DNA of 45,178 nucleotides from Propionivibrio sp. (GTDB lineage Bacteria; Pseudomonadota; Gammaproteobacteria; Burkholderiales; Rhodocyclaceae): NCBI RefSeq assembly GCF_016790145.1, contig NZ_JAEUOI010000168.1, positions 1 to 45,178 of the forward strand, read 5' to 3'. Shown piece by piece: positions 1 to 10,225 of this stretch (position 1 is its first letter; each line of letters starts with the position of its first letter). The notes under the pieces were generated by a model. It saw only the letters and a program-made list of their open reading frames with translations, ran no database searches and was not told where the DNA came from. The position numbers and the translations under genes were made by a program.

Positions 1-3000
1 CGCGCGCTTCCCTTGAGGGTGTGCAACAGACGCGTCAGCATGCGCACGGCTTCGGCATTGCCCGGTTCACTGCGCCAGGCGCGCAATTGGGTGGCGATAC
101 CCTGGTTCAGGTCGAGCGCTTCTTCGAGGAAGATGGGTAGCAGTTGCTGGTCAATTTCGTCTTGCAATTTCTGGGGTTCGGGAACAAAAGCCGCGCGCGG
201 TGCGAATTCAGGTCTGGCCTCTTCTGGCGTCGGGCTTGCTTCAGCAATCGCCGGCTGTTCAGCCGCCACCGACTGTTCATGGGGTGCAATCACGTTGGCG
301 GGATAAAGCGCATCAAGCGCCTCGATCAGTCCGAGGGGAACATCGGGTGCTTGTTGCCCGGCAAGGGCAGATAGCATCAGTTCAAGTTCGCCAATCGCCA
401 GCCTGATTGTCCCAAGCGCTTCAAGGCTGCCGGGCTGCGCCGAGTTGTCACGGCGCAACAGGGCGTGTTCAAGCGCCAGCCCCAGTCGATTGATTGGCGT
501 TATGCCGACAGTTGCAGAGATGCCGGCAAGCGTATGCGCTGCCCGATACATGTCGTGCGGGGTTGGCGAAATCTCGTCCGATTCAAGTACGGGTAATTCT
601 TGTTGGAGTGTTGCCAGGTGGGTGCTGGCTTCCTCGGAAAAAATCGCAAAAAGTGCTGGCGAAATGGTAATTCGCTGATGTGTACCCGGCTCGTCCGGTA
701 CGCTCTCGTCTGTATGTTCATCTGCGCTCAGCGGTGCTTGATCAGCAACCAGCACTGGCATTTCGGCCAAGGGAGCTGCAAAGTCGACATTCGTAATCTC
801 TGCTGATTTGACCGCTTCAAGATCGATGACGAGATCACCATCCTCTCTCTCGGCTTGAGCTGAAGAAATGCTGAGTGTAATGATTTCAGCACTGGGTACA
901 GGTTCCAATAATTCTTGAGGCGCCTCCAGCGTCACATCGTTGGCGATCGAGGTCTCCGGCTCGGCGACAACATCGGGGCTTGCCGGCTCGGCTATGATAA
1001 TCGCTGTTTCTTCTGAATCCTCTTCTTTGCCGTGCCTCAGATATTCGGCAAATGCAATAAGGTCGCCGGCATCGGGAGCACTGCCAGAATGGGTTTCCAG
1101 ATACTTGACCCATGTTGAAAAAATTGAGTGCGCCTGCTCGAGCAGTTGGACAAGGGAAGGCCCGACTTGCAGTTCCTGCTGTAGCCACTGGTTTAGTGTT
1201 TGCTCAATAGACCATGCGACCTCGCCGACATCCTTGAGGCCAACCATGCGTCCACTCCCCTTGAGCGTATGGAAAGAGCGCCGAATGGTCGTAAGTACTG
1301 CAAAGTCATGCGGTTGATTCTTCAGAATCTTGAGGTTCTCATCGATGGTGCCTAGTACTTCGTTGGCTTCTTCCAGGAAAATACCAAGCAGTTCGGCGTC
1401 GACTTCTTCGGTGCTGGCCTGTGCCAGCTGAATGGTTTCTGCCGATGGCTGAATCAATTCCGGCAGTTGCGGCTTCAGCGTTGCCATCACCTGGTCAATC
1501 TGTGATGACGCATCTTCACCTGTTGCCAGCGCTGACAGCATGGCCTTGGTTTGTTCGCCGAGAGCCGTGTCGGCAACGAGTTCAGCGTCGTTTTTCAGAG
1601 CGACCAGATTGAGTTTGATTTCCTCACGCAGCCCTGTGTCGCCCTGCTGTTCCTTGAGCGCACCAAGCAGCGCATGGGTTTCAAGTTTTTGCCGATCAAC
1701 TTCCTGCTCAAGCGTTATGCCGGGTTCTTCTCCTTCGTCTTCCTCAGCCTCTTCCGACCCCTTGACCTCTTGCGCCAGACCTGACTGCATCTGTCTTACG
1801 AAACTTTCGAAGTCGGTCGCGCCGTGCTGCAGCGAATCGATAAAAAAGCCGATCAGGGATAATTGATTGGCGACGCGTTCGAAATCAGTTTCCTGAGGCT
1901 CGTACTCGGGATCAGTAAAGCGCTTGATTTCTGCTGAACATTCGCGCACGGCCTCAACCGCGCTGTCGTGGCGCATCATGGTCAAGGCGCCAGCAACCTG
2001 GCGAAACGGCACCTCCAGACTAACGAGGTCTGCACGCCTGGCGACATCGCGGAAGAAGCCATCGAGCACCTGCTCGATCTGGGCAAAATTGCTTTGAATT
2101 TCTTTGGCCACCTGCCCGACCAGCAGCTTTTCCTGTGCTTGCCGCGACATCTCGTCGAGCAGCGGGATTTCCGATCCGGGTTGCGGAGGTGCTCCGGCAA
2201 GACAGCCATGTATTCGCGCTACCGTTACGTCGACCTGGTGTGCGAAGTCGCTACCCAGTCGCTGGAAGTTTTCCTGCGCATTCTGGGTCAGCAGGATCGC
2301 CGTTGCAATTTCCATCGCCAGCGCTTCAGAATGGCGGGTACTGTCATCCGATAGCCAATTGGCGGCCGCAGCAATCGCCTGCACCAGCCGACGGTAATCG
2401 GTGTGCCCAAGCTGTTCGACGACAGCAGTCAGCGCGTTGGCATGATCCTTGAACAAGGGCAGCGACTGCATGGAGCCAGTGCAGTACTTGTTCCAGGCTT
2501 CTTCAGTTGCCGTGATCACGTCACGCAACTTGCGGCGAACTGTTTCTTCCGGGGCTGGGGCGGCGGTTTCCGTGGTCGGGATGACCGCTTGCAACTGATA
2601 GGTTTTCTTGACCAGTCGTACCAGGCTGTTGTTGCTGTGCGCACTGGCAACCAAGTAAAGCGCATCACGCATCAAGCGCTCGGCGACGTTCTTTGAACCT
2701 TCCAGCAGTCGGCGGATCTGCATGTCGATGCGCGCACACATCTGCTTGGCATCTGTTTCCTGAGCCAAGGCACCCTCGGCCAATGCGGAAAGAAAACCAG
2801 CGGTAATCCACCAGAAAGCGCGTGCCGATGCAGCATCCTGAGTATCTTCGATGCGCTGCACAGCGCCCAGCATTTCGCTGATGCCCTTACGATCCTGCGG
2901 GTTGCGCAACCACGAAAGGAGTCCGCGCTGAAAACGGCCCCGTTCCTGGCGCAGGATTGACTGAAATTGAGTGCGTGAAATTTTTCTCGTCGGTGTTTCG

Positions 3001-3467
3001 CGACGCGGCGGGCGGGCAGTCAAATCAGGAAAGAAAAGATCCGTTGCCGAGACGTTCTGCAGCCCGCGTGCTCCCTGTACCTCGCGGTAGAGAGACAAGA
3101 GGCGTAGTGGCTGGTTTGGCTGGCCGTTGATCAAGTCATCAAGATAGTGGCCGATAGTTGCCAGCGCGAGTTGCGCAAGGGCGATCGACGATTCTTTCGG
3201 TGGTCGGGTCTGCTGCTCGATGGCCTCAAGCATTGCCTCAACCGCTTCGGCAAATTGCGTGACCCCGTCAAGGCCGACGATGGTCAACGCACCTTGAACC
3301 TGGTGCAAGTGCGTCCGACAGAATTTTATTTGCGTCAGGTCGCCAGCATCAGCGGCAACACTTTCTTTGTATTGCTGTAGCGCCTGGTCAGATCGCTCCA
3401 GCGCAAGATCGATCTCGCTCTTGACCCAGGTCAGCGGGCCGATATCGAATTCCGTTACGGCATTCAT
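1..3467 (-). CDS. chpA: ChpA/PilL-type chemotaxis histidine kinase with several Hpt domains (3' end cut off by the window)
   Basis: This is the CheA-like kinase of the type IV pilus (Pil-Chp) chemosensory system. The ATG at 3465-3467 opens a frame that stays open to the window edge, giving at least 1155 residues. The N-terminal 120 or so residues form an Hpt-like/FimL-like helical domain (HQVQGAL around His55). Canonical phosphotransfer motifs follow: HTLKGSGRM with His733, HTLAGIS with His978, and HTLKGS with His1149. Acidic, Pro/Glu-rich linkers separate them, for example around residues 840-920. In ChpA proteins the remaining Hpt domains, ATPase core, CheW-like domain and receiver lie further C-terminal, here outside the window. 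It starts 33 bp after the pilJ stop and is the last visible gene of the pilGHIJ-chpA operon. The kinase assignment rests on the Hpt motifs and the neighbours, because the catalytic core is not visible. Confidence 0.9.
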   Translation of the reverse strand, partial: MNAVTEFDIGPLTWVKSEIDLALERSDQALQQYKESVAADAGDLTQIKFCRTHLHQVQGALTIVGLDGVTQFAEAVEAMLEAIEQQTRPPKESSIALAQLALATIGHYLDDLINGQPNQPLRLLSLYREVQGARGLQNVSATDLFFPDLTARPPRRETPTRKISRTQFQSILRQERGRFQRGLLSWLRNPQDRKGISEMLGAVQRIEDTQDAASARAFWWITAGFLSALAEGALAQETDAKQMCARIDMQIRRLLEGSKNVAERLMRDALYLVASAHSNNSLVRLVKKTYQLQAVIPTTETAAPAPEETVRRKLRDVITATEEAWNKYCTGSMQSLPLFKDHANALTAVVEQLGHTDYRRLVQAIAAAANWLSDDSTRHSEALAMEIATAILLTQNAQENFQRLGSDFAHQVDVTVARIHGCLAGAPPQPGSEIPLLDEMSRQAQEKLLVGQVAKEIQSNFAQIEQVLDGFFRDVARRADLVSLEVPFRQVAGALTMMRHDSAVEAVRECSAEIKRFTDPEYEPQETDFERVANQLSLIGFFIDSLQHGATDFESFVRQMQSGLAQEVKGSEEAEEDEGEEPGITLEQEVDRQKLETHALLGALKEQQGDTGLREEIKLNLVALKNDAELVADTALGEQTKAMLSALATGEDASSQIDQVMATLKPQLPELIQPSAETIQLAQASTEEVDAELLGIFLEEANEVLGTIDENLKILKNQPHDFAVLTTIRRSFHTLKGSGRMVGLKDVGEVAWSIEQTLNQWLQQELQVGPSLVQLLEQAHSIFSTWVKYLETHSGSAPDAGDLIAFAEYLRHGKEEDSEETAIIIAEPASPDVVAEPETSIANDVTLEAPQELLEPVPSAEIITLSISSAQAEREDGDLVIDLEAVKSAEITNVDFAAPLAEMPVLVADQAPLSADEHTDESVPDEPGTHQRITISPALFAIFSEEASTHLATLQQELPVLESDEISPTPHDMYRAAHTLAGISATVGITPINRLGLALEHALLRRDNSAQPGSLEALGTIRLAIGELELMLSALAGQQAPDVPLGLIEALDALYPANVIAPHEQSVAAEQPAIAEASPTPEEARPEFAPRAAFVPEPQKLQDEIDQQLLPIFLEEALDLNQGIATQLRAWRSEPGNAEAVRMLTRLLHTLKGSA

Positions 3468-3500
3468 GGGGGCAGTGTCTCCAATCTCAGCGCAGGCCGA

Positions 3501-5666
3501 TCAGCCCACCTTGAAGCCGGCAACCGAACTCTTCAATTCCGTTGCCAGACCTGCCAGTTCGCCGACCGCAGACGCAGTTTTTTGTGTGCCGGCTGTGGTC
3601 TGCTCGGTGACCCGCAGAATGTCCTGCATCTTGCCCGCCACGCCAGTCGCCGAGTCGGCCTGACGGCGCGTTGCGTCGGAAATGCTCTCGATCAATTCGG
3701 CCAGATTGTGCGAAACCTCCCCAATCTCGGCCAGTGCCTGGCCTGCGGCGTCGGAGAGTTTCGCCCCATCGACCACACCGCGCGTAGATTCTTCCATAGC
3801 TGAGACAGCGCTTTGTGTGTCGGTCTGAATGGTCTTCACAATCGCCGCGATCTGTTTTGTTGCTTCACCGGAACGTTCGGCGAGTCGCTGCACTTCTTCA
3901 GCAACCACGGTGAAACCGCGTCCCGCGTCGCCGGCTGAAGCGGCCTGAATGGCGGCGTTAAGGGCTAGCACGTTGGTTTGCTCGGTAATGTCTGAAATCA
4001 GTTCGACGATTTCACCGATCTCCTGCGATGATTCGCCAAGCCGCTTGATCCGCTTAGAGGTTTCCTGAATCTGTTCGCGAATTTCGTTCATGCCCTTGAT
4101 TGAATCCTGCACCGCCTGCGTACCCTTTTCGGCAGCCGCCAAGGACTGACGCGCTACCTGGGCTGACTGGTCAGCTTCACCCGACACTTTGGTCATCGAA
4201 CTGGCCATGGCCAGAACGGAATCACCGGCATCCTGAATTTCTACCGACTGCCGTTTCGTTGCGTCAAGCAATTCAGCCGAAGTTTGCTGAGCGATTCCGG
4301 TAGCAATGGTTACGCGACCCGCCGCATCGTTGATGCGGCCGACCAGCACGCGGAGTTCTTCAATGGTGTAGTTGATCGAGTCGGCAATAGCGCCGGTAAT
4401 ATCCTCGGAGACCGTTGCGGTGACCGTCAGATCGCCATCGGCCAGATCTCCCAGTTCGTTCATCAGGCGCAGAATGGCGTCCTGGTTCTGGCGGTTTATC
4501 GATTCGCTGGCTTGCCGGCTCAAGTCTGCCGTTTCAGCCTGGCGGCGAGTATCGTCGAGGTAAACCTTGGCCATCATGCCCAGTGCGGCAAGCGCAACGA
4601 GTATCAGGATGGCCAGGGTGATGCCGTAAGCCGCACGCTCGGCAATGCCTCGCTGATAGGCTTGTGCCAAAGTGTCCGTCGTGTCGAGCAGCTCTTCACT
4701 GCCGCGAAAGATTGTGGAGCCTGCGCGCTTGGCGACGACCAGTCTTTGCATGTTGCCAAGAATGCCATTGACGGCGCTCTGATATTCCTTGAAGCTGGTA
4801 TCGAGTTCGCCAAGTTTGCGCCTTGTTTCTGCATCGTTTGTACCTGAGATGCGCAGTGTGTCGCTACCTTTGGTCAAGGCGTCCAGCAAGTCTCGGAAGG
4901 TATTGGTATCCTTGCCGAGCAGGAAGGCGATCTCCGGGCTGATTTCGTCGCCGACCAGCAATGAACTGGCGTTCTTTGCAATCCGTTGCGTCAACATCAC
5001 CATCTGGTTGGCGGCGGCAATTTCACGAACACCCGCGCCGGTTTGCAGCTTGAGTGCTGCAACCTGCTCCGAAAGTTCAAGTAGTTGGGGGTTTTTATCA
5101 CTGATGGCGCTTACATCCTTGTTCAACGCGACCAGGTTTTTTTCCATCTCGAGCATCTGAACCGCGTCTTTATCGGTCGTGCTCCAGGTTTTTGTCAGTG
5201 TCTGCAACTGCGGCTGCACGCCATCGGGCGAGGGCGGCACAACGGTGTTGGCCAGTTCCCCGCCACTGGTCAGACGTTCCAGGTTGGTGGCAAACTGGCT
5301 GTGCGAATCGCGCAATTGTTTGAATGCCCCAGGGTCACCCTGCAGGGCAAGACTGGAGGCCTTGGCCAGCCGTTGAGAGAGCATGCGCATTTCTCCGGCG
5401 GTGGCGATGTAGGCGCTGCCATAAGTCGATTCCCGGTTGTCATGATAGATAACTATGGCGATAATCACCATCATCAGGAGGAGTATGCCACCCAAGATTT
5501 GCAATTGCTTGGTGACGGTGTATTGACCAAGAAAACCTAGGCCGTATTCGCTTTTTGGTGCTGCTACCGGCTGGTCGTCATCCATGAGCGTGGCGGCAGA
5601 AACGGTATGATCTGCAGAGCCATTGCTGCCTGTCAAAAATTTTGGCAATTTCAAATTGAACGCCAT
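3501..5666 (-). CDS. pilJ: Type IV pilus methyl-accepting chemotaxis protein PilJ
   Basis: This is a 721-residue transmembrane chemoreceptor that feeds the PilI/ChpA kinase complex controlling twitching motility. After a short cytoplasmic N terminus comes a first membrane segment at about residues 52-70. A periplasmic PilJ-type helical sensor region follows ([17 protein letters not shown] and a second QRIAKNA repeat). The second membrane segment is near residue 350, then a HAMP-like region, then a long coiled-coil signalling domain. The kinase-contact hairpin reads [16 protein letters not shown], followed by AGDAGRGF and [11 protein letters not shown], typical of this family. The gene lies 65 bp downstream of pilI and 33 bp upstream of chpA on the same strand. 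Length and order match the Pil-Chp cluster of Pseudomonas and betaproteobacteria. Confidence 0.95.
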   Translation of the reverse strand: MAFNLKLPKFLTGSNGSADHTVSAATLMDDDQPVAAPKSEYGLGFLGQYTVTKQLQILGGILLLMMVIIAIVIYHDNRESTYGSAYIATAGEMRMLSQRLAKASSLALQGDPGAFKQLRDSHSQFATNLERLTSGGELANTVVPPSPDGVQPQLQTLTKTWSTTDKDAVQMLEMEKNLVALNKDVSAISDKNPQLLELSEQVAALKLQTGAGVREIAAANQMVMLTQRIAKNASSLLVGDEISPEIAFLLGKDTNTFRDLLDALTKGSDTLRISGTNDAETRRKLGELDTSFKEYQSAVNGILGNMQRLVVAKRAGSTIFRGSEELLDTTDTLAQAYQRGIAERAAYGITLAILILVALAALGMMAKVYLDDTRRQAETADLSRQASESINRQNQDAILRLMNELGDLADGDLTVTATVSEDITGAIADSINYTIEELRVLVGRINDAAGRVTIATGIAQQTSAELLDATKRQSVEIQDAGDSVLAMASSMTKVSGEADQSAQVARQSLAAAEKGTQAVQDSIKGMNEIREQIQETSKRIKRLGESSQEIGEIVELISDITEQTNVLALNAAIQAASAGDAGRGFTVVAEEVQRLAERSGEATKQIAAIVKTIQTDTQSAVSAMEESTRGVVDGAKLSDAAGQALAEIGEVSHNLAELIESISDATRRQADSATGVAGKMQDILRVTEQTTAGTQKTASAVGELAGLATELKSSVAGFKVG

Positions 5667-5731
5667 AGTGCTTCTCCGGTTACCGTCTTGAAGGTACGGG
5701 TTGTCATTTGTGGAGCGGATACAAAACGGGC

Positions 5732-6241
5732 TTAAATACCAATATCCATAAACTTCTCATCCGCCAGGAGCAGGCGAACATTAAGCATTTTCCAGCGGTG
5801 GCCTTCGTTATCGCTATAGGCTTTGTCGGCCCAGATTGGAGCATCTTGATCAGGGGCCACGGGTGTCAAATCGTCCACGTTGCGCAGGCCGAGCATTCTC
5901 GTCACCAGCAGGGCGGAGTTATCGCCGTGACGGGTGCCGATCAGCAGCAATCGCGAACTGTTGTTTTGTGGTGTCGCCTCCTTGCCCTGAAAGGCGGAAA
6001 AGTCGGCGACCGAATAAAGATTTCCACGGATATTGGCAATTCCGACAAACCACGGTTTGGTTAGAGGCACGCCGGTCAGCGAAGTCAGCGGAACGATTTC
6101 TCCGGAATCGGTCAGGTTAAGCAGCCAGTAGTCGGTACCCGACTGGATACCCAGTAGCCCGGCGGCAGTCTGCTCGCTGGCACCGGCAAGCCGCTTGGCC
6201 AAGTGTGCCTGAAACTCCCGGAGACTGCCTTTTTTGGCCAT
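5732..6241 (-). CDS. pilI: CheW-like adaptor PilI
   Basis: This 169-residue CheW-domain protein couples the PilJ receptor to the ChpA kinase. Its CheW-like features include [13 protein letters not shown], the segment [23 protein letters not shown], which is the typical CheW loop with NIRG, and the following DFSAFQG. It begins with ATG at 6239-6241, 15 bp after the pilH stop, which fits co-transcription. The spacing to pilJ is 65 bp. The only alternative would be another CheW paralogue, but its position between pilH and pilJ makes PilI the simplest reading. Confidence 0.93.
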   Translation of the reverse strand: MAKKGSLREFQAHLAKRLAGASEQTAAGLLGIQSGTDYWLLNLTDSGEIVPLTSLTGVPLTKPWFVGIANIRGNLYSVADFSAFQGKEATPQNNSSRLLLIGTRHGDNSALLVTRMLGLRNVDDLTPVAPDQDAPIWADKAYSDNEGHRWKMLNVRLLLADEKFMDIGI

Positions 6242-6256
6242 ACGTTCTCTTGGTAT

Positions 6257-6619
6257 TTAAAGGGCTGCAATTTTTAATAGCAAATCTTCGCCATTAACCG
6301 GTTTGACCATATAGTCATGTGCACCCTGGCGCAAACCCCAGATTTTGTCCGTTTCCTGGCCCTTGGAAGTGCACACGATGACCGGGATGTGTTTGGTTGC
6401 TTCGTCGCGAGTCAGCGTTCGGGTTGCCTGATAACCATTAAGACCTGGCATCACGACATCCATCAGGACCAGATCAGGCAATTCGGACTTGGCCTTTTCG
6501 ATACCCTCTTCACCGCTCTCGGCCGTGATCACCTGGTAACCGTGCTTGGTCAGCAGTTCAAACAGCGCATGACGTTCAGTAGGCGAATCGTCGACGACGA
6601 GGATTTTTTTTACAGGCAT
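6257..6619 (-). CDS. pilH: Response regulator PilH (stand-alone receiver)
   Basis: This is a single-domain CheY-like receiver of 120 residues. The acidic pair D10/D11 (VVDDS), phospho-acceptor Asp54 (LMDVVMPG), the Thr/Ser of VCTSKG and the Lys of VKPVNG are all present. In Pil-Chp systems PilH is thought to damp or redirect phosphoryl flow from ChpA and to affect pilus retraction. The frame is open further upstream, but the ATG at 6617-6619 is chosen because it gives the standard N terminus (MPVKKILVVDD) and has a GGAG ribosome site nine bases before it. It follows pilG by 43 bp. Confidence 0.94.
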   Translation of the reverse strand: MPVKKILVVDDSPTERHALFELLTKHGYQVITAESGEEGIEKAKSELPDLVLMDVVMPGLNGYQATRTLTRDEATKHIPVIVCTSKGQETDKIWGLRQGAHDYMVKPVNGEDLLLKIAAL

Positions 6620-6662
6620 GTCAATAACTCCCTGGTTTGCCTTTAATTGTACGGATATTGTC

Positions 6663-7058
6663 TCAGGCCTTCGGCGGCGCAAATGTCGCGACGGCCTGGA
6701 GCAGACTGTCTTTGGTAAACGGTTTGGTCAAGTATTGGTCGGAACCGACCATTCGCCCTCGTGCCCGATCGAACAGTCCGTCCTTGGAGGAGAGCATGAT
6801 CAGTGGTGTATTGCGAAAGCGCTGGTTTTTTTTGATCAGTGCGCAGGTCTGGTAACCATCAAGCCTGGGCATCATGATGTCGCAAAAGATCACTTCGGGC
6901 TGGTGGTCAGCAATTTTTGCCAGCGCGTCAAAACCATCCTCGGCAAGAACCACCTGGCATCCGGCCTGCACGAGAAAGATCTCCGCACTACGCCGGATGG
7001 TGTTGCTGTCGTCAATGATCATCACTTTGATGCCACTCAAATTCGCAGCGTCGGCCAA
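6663..7058 (-). CDS. pilG: Response regulator PilG (stand-alone receiver)
   Basis: This is a 131-residue CheY-like receiver, first gene of the pil-chp operon. D16/D17 (IIDDSNT), phospho-acceptor Asp60 (FCDIMMP), the Ser-Ser of MLSSKDG and the conserved Lys of LTKPFT are visible. PilG is the output regulator that promotes pilus extension in the well-studied Pseudomonas system, and that role is carried over here by homology and position. The DNLSGIK-like N-terminal extension before the first strand is short. The 94 bp between this start and the rubredoxin stop upstream on the same strand is the likely site of the operon promoter, but no clear promoter was recognised there. Confidence 0.93.
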   Translation of the reverse strand: MADAANLSGIKVMIIDDSNTIRRSAEIFLVQAGCQVVLAEDGFDALAKIADHQPEVIFCDIMMPRLDGYQTCALIKKNQRFRNTPLIMLSSKDGLFDRARGRMVGSDQYLTKPFTKDSLLQAVATFAPPKA

Positions 7059-7152
7059 TTTCTACCTCCACAGTGCCCTTCGGTTTGGAGTCTGGTACGG
7101 GGCTATGATCACATCGGAAAATAATGTTTAAACAGCACTATACATCAATGGC

Positions 7153-7341
7153 CTAGAATTCAACCATTTCGAAATCTTCCTTGCGTGCACCGCATTCGGG
7201 GCAAACCCAGTTGATCGGAACATCCTGCCAACGCGTACCGGCCGCAATACCGTCTTCGGGACAGCCTGCGGCCTCGTCATAAATATGGCCGCAGGTCAGA
7301 CACATCCAGCATTTGTATTCCGCGTCAATGGTCGTGCTCAT
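7153..7341 (-). CDS. Rubredoxin
   Basis: This small iron protein has 62 residues and carries one Fe bound by four cysteines as two CxxC knuckles: CLTCGH (with a further Cys just before, CWMC) and CPECGA. Between them are the typical rubredoxin aromatic and acidic residues ([19 protein letters not shown]). Rubredoxins act as cytoplasmic one-electron carriers, and the redox partner cannot be read from the context. The start chosen is the ATG at 7339-7341, because the open frame upstream encodes no rubredoxin-like sequence and overlaps the divergent thiD gene. No strong ribosome site precedes it. Its stop is 94 bp before pilG on the same strand, and it is divergent from thiD with about 100 bp between starts. 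Confidence 0.95.
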   Translation of the reverse strand: MSTTIDAEYKCWMCLTCGHIYDEAAGCPEDGIAAGTRWQDVPINWVCPECGARKEDFEMVEF

Positions 7342-7442
7342 GTCGATTGTCGGATTTCGGTTAGAATTGCCGATTGAAAATGGTCTTGATTCTAGCCAAA
7401 CACGCTTGCATCTGCCAAGTCTTTTTGCGTGGGTTCTCCCCA

Positions 7443-8285
7443 ATGGATTTTCGCTCGACGCAACTATCGCCGCCCATTGTCCTCACCTTCGCTGCCAGTG
7501 ATCCCTCGGGCGGTGCCGGTATTCAGGCTGACCTGATGACAATTTCATCAATGGGCTGCCATGCTCTGTCGGTGATAACGGCACTGACCGTACAGGACAC
7601 GCTCGGCATCGACAGCCTGCTGGCCATTGATGCCGATTGGGTCGACGATCAGGCGCGTACGCTGCTTGAAGACATGCCGGTCGATGTCTTCAAGATCGGA
7701 CTGCTCGGCAGTATCGAGAATATTGCGGTGATTGCCGCAATTCTTGCGGACTACCCGGATGTACCGTTGGTGTTCGATCCCGTGCTGGCTTCCGGTCGTG
7801 GTGACGAACTGGCCGATGCAGAGATGATTTCTGCTCTTCAGGAGATGCTGTTGCCGCAGACCACCATCCTGACCCCGAATTCACTTGAGGCGCGTCGGCT
7901 GAGCGGTGAGACGGATGAGGTGGACAACGATCTGCCGCTCAACGAATGCGCGCGCCGCCTGATTGCCTATGGTTGCGAGTATGTGCTGCTTACCGGCACC
8001 CATGAAAACACGCCGCAGGTGGTCAATGACCTCTATGCCAGCGACGGACTGGTGCGTAGCGATAACTGGCAGCGCCTGCCGGGCAGTTATCACGGTTCCG
8101 GCTGCACGCTGGCTTCGGCGCTGGCGGCCAGTCTGGCACACCGTCTATCGGTCAGCGAGGCAGTACGCGAAGCGCAGGAGTACACCTGGAAGACTTTGGC
8201 CGCAGGGTTTCGGCCAGGAATGGGACAATTCATTCCGGATCGTTTTTTCTGGGCGCGCCGGACGGAAGATGGCAGCGATGCCTGA
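7443..8285 (+). CDS. thiD: Hydroxymethylpyrimidine (phosphate) kinase ThiD
   Basis: This 280-residue ribokinase-fold enzyme phosphorylates HMP and HMP-phosphate in thiamine diphosphate synthesis. The family signature is present: substrate loop [16 protein letters not shown] near the N terminus, [14 protein letters not shown] in the middle, TPNSLEA, and the anion-hole motif [12 protein letters not shown] near the C terminus. The frame is open upstream to a TTG at 7374. The ATG at 7443 is chosen because the preceding residues are unlike the family and run into the divergent promoter region. The stop overlaps the thiE start, so the two are translationally coupled. Confidence 0.94.
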   Translation: MDFRSTQLSPPIVLTFAASDPSGGAGIQADLMTISSMGCHALSVITALTVQDTLGIDSLLAIDADWVDDQARTLLEDMPVDVFKIGLLGSIENIAVIAAILADYPDVPLVFDPVLASGRGDELADAEMISALQEMLLPQTTILTPNSLEARRLSGETDEVDNDLPLNECARRLIAYGCEYVLLTGTHENTPQVVNDLYASDGLVRSDNWQRLPGSYHGSGCTLASALAASLAHRLSVSEAVREAQEYTWKTLAAGFRPGMGQFIPDRFFWARRTEDGSDA

Positions 8286-8922
8286 ACTCAACAAGCAATC
8301 CTTGCGCGGACTCTATGCCATCACTCCTGACGGTATCGATCCGGATGAACTGTTGACCCGCGTGCATGCGGCGCTCCGTGGCGGCGTCAGGATGCTCCAG
8401 TATCGCGACAAGACGCGCGATGCCGCGCAGCAAGCCGGAATTGCCCGCACCCTGTGCGCGCTTTGTCGGCGCTACGACGCCTGCTTCATGGTCAATGACG
8501 ATCTCGCACTGGCGCTCGGCGTCGATGCCGACGGCGTGCATCTGGGCGCGGACGACGGCGATCTGGCGACTGCCAGGCAAGCGCTTGGCCCGCGCAAGCT
8601 GCTCGGGGTGTCGTGCTACGCTGACTTCGCTCTGGCAGGTGCCGCCGTTGCCGCTGGCGCAGATTATGTCGCCTTCGGTGCGGTCTATCCGTCGCCGACC
8701 AAGCCGCAGGCGCTACGGGCGCCGCTGTCGCTGTTCGGGCGTTGCCGGGACGAACTGGGAGTTCCGTCTTGCGCCATCGGCGGTATTACACTGGAGACCG
8801 CACCTGCGCTTGTTGCCGCCGGTGCCGACCTGCTCGCCGTCATCACCGATTTGTTTGCAGCGTCCAACATCGAGTCGCGCGCCAGAAGCTTTCAGAATCT
8901 TTTCACAGGAGAACCGGCTTGA
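8278..8922 (+). CDS. thiE: Thiamine-phosphate synthase ThiE
   Basis: This TIM-barrel enzyme of 214 residues joins HMP diphosphate and the thiazole phosphate to make thiamine phosphate. Visible motifs are MLQYRDK (substrate/diphosphate contact), [33 protein letters not shown] in place of the more common GxSx[13 protein letters not shown] and the glycine-rich GGIT phosphate loop. Two in-frame ATGs exist, at 8269 and 8278. The second is preferred because GGAAG lies nine bases upstream of it. It overlaps the thiD stop by 8 bp and its own TGA overlaps the hemL start, so thiD-thiE-hemL form one tightly coupled operon. Confidence 0.93.
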   Translation: MPELNKQSLRGLYAITPDGIDPDELLTRVHAALRGGVRMLQYRDKTRDAAQQAGIARTLCALCRRYDACFMVNDDLALALGVDADGVHLGADDGDLATARQALGPRKLLGVSCYADFALAGAAVAAGADYVAFGAVYPSPTKPQALRAPLSLFGRCRDELGVPSCAIGGITLETAPALVAAGADLLAVITDLFAASNIESRARSFQNLFTGEPA

Positions 8923-10199
8923 GTACGCACAATCAGCAGTTGTTCGAACGCGCACAGCGGCACATTCCCGGCGGTGTCAATTCCCCGGTGCGTGCGTTCC
9001 GTTCAGTTGGCGGCACCCCGTGCTTTTTCACCCGAGGCAATGGTTCGCACGTGACCGACGCCGACGCCAAGTCCTACCTCGACTACGTGGGCTCATGGGG
9101 GCCGCTGATCCTCGGACACGCCCATCCGCAGGTCGTTGCTGCCGTTCAGGAGGCAGCGGCTCAGGGACTGACCTTCGGCGCGCCGACCGAACGCGAAGTC
9201 GACATGGCCGACCTGCTTTGTGCGCTGCTGCCGTCGCTCGACATGGTGCGTCTGGTCAGCTCGGGTACCGAGGCGACGATGAGCGCCATCCGTCTGGCGC
9301 GCGGCTACACCGGCCGTGACCTGCTGATCAAGTTCGAGGGCTGTTATCACGGGCACAGCGACAGCCTGCTGGTGAAAGCCGGCTCGGGCATGCTGACCTT
9401 CGGCAACCCGAGTTCGGCCGGCGTTCCGGCCGATCTGGCAAAGCACACGCTGGTACTCGATTACAACGATGTCGCCCAACTCGAAAATGCCTTTGCCGAA
9501 CATGGTGCAAGAATTGCGGCGGTCATTGTCGAGCCGGTGGTCGGCAATATGAATCTGGTGCTGCCGCAGCAGGCGTTCCTTGAGGCCCTGCGCACGCTAT
9601 GCACCCAGCATTGTGCCGTACTCATTTTCGACGAAGTGATGACCGGCTTCCGCGTCGATCTGAAAAGCGCACAGGGGCACTACGGCATCACACCGGATCT
9701 GACCACGCTCGGCAAGGTGATCGGCGGCGGCATGCCGCTTGGCGCTTTCGGCGGCAAACGCGAGATCATGGAACAGATCGCGCCGCTCGGCCCGGTCTAT
9801 CAGGCCGGAACGCTGTCGGGCAATCCGGTGGCGGTCGCGGCGGGCCTGGCGACCTTGAAGCTGGTACAGGCGCCGGGCTTTTACGAGACGCTGACCTTGC
9901 GCACCCGGCAATTGTGCGAGGGGCTGGTTGCAGCAGCGAAGCAACACGGCGTGGCTTTCTCAGCACAATCGGTGGGTGGCATGTTCGGCCTTTACTTCCG
10001 CTCGCATTGCCCGCAGAACTACGCTGAAATCATGGAGTGCGACAAGGCCGCGTTCAACCGTTTTTTCCACGCCATGCTGGCCGCCGGACACTACTTTGCC
10101 CCGTCGGCCTTCGAGGCCGGCTTCGTTTCCGCAGCACACAGCAATGCGGATATCGCCGAAACGGTCTCTGCGGCAGAGTCGATTTTCAAGGTTTGGTAA
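8919..10199 (+). CDS. hemL: Glutamate-1-semialdehyde 2,1-aminomutase HemL
   Basis: This PLP enzyme of 426 residues makes 5-aminolevulinate, the first committed tetrapyrrole precursor, in the C5 pathway. The catalytic Lys266 lies in [10 protein letters not shown]. Other family motifs are [42 protein letters not shown] and SGNPVA. A TTG start at 8919 is inferred: it has AGGAG seven bases upstream (8907-8911), it gives exactly the usual family length and N terminus ([12 protein letters not shown]), and it overlaps the thiE stop. An ATG far upstream in the same frame would run through thiE. It ends 26 bp from the convergent LysR gene. Confidence 0.95.
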   Translation: MSTHNQQLFERAQRHIPGGVNSPVRAFRSVGGTPCFFTRGNGSHVTDADAKSYLDYVGSWGPLILGHAHPQVVAAVQEAAAQGLTFGAPTEREVDMADLLCALLPSLDMVRLVSSGTEATMSAIRLARGYTGRDLLIKFEGCYHGHSDSLLVKAGSGMLTFGNPSSAGVPADLAKHTLVLDYNDVAQLENAFAEHGARIAAVIVEPVVGNMNLVLPQQAFLEALRTLCTQHCAVLIFDEVMTGFRVDLKSAQGHYGITPDLTTLGKVIGGGMPLGAFGGKREIMEQIAPLGPVYQAGTLSGNPVAVAAGLATLKLVQAPGFYETLTLRTRQLCEGLVAAAKQHGVAFSAQSVGGMFGLYFRSHCPQNYAEIMECDKAAFNRFFHAMLAAGHYFAPSAFEAGFVSAAHSNADIAETVSAAESIFKVW

Positions 10200-10225
10200 A
10201 CAAGGCCGGTGACGGCGTCGTCGAC

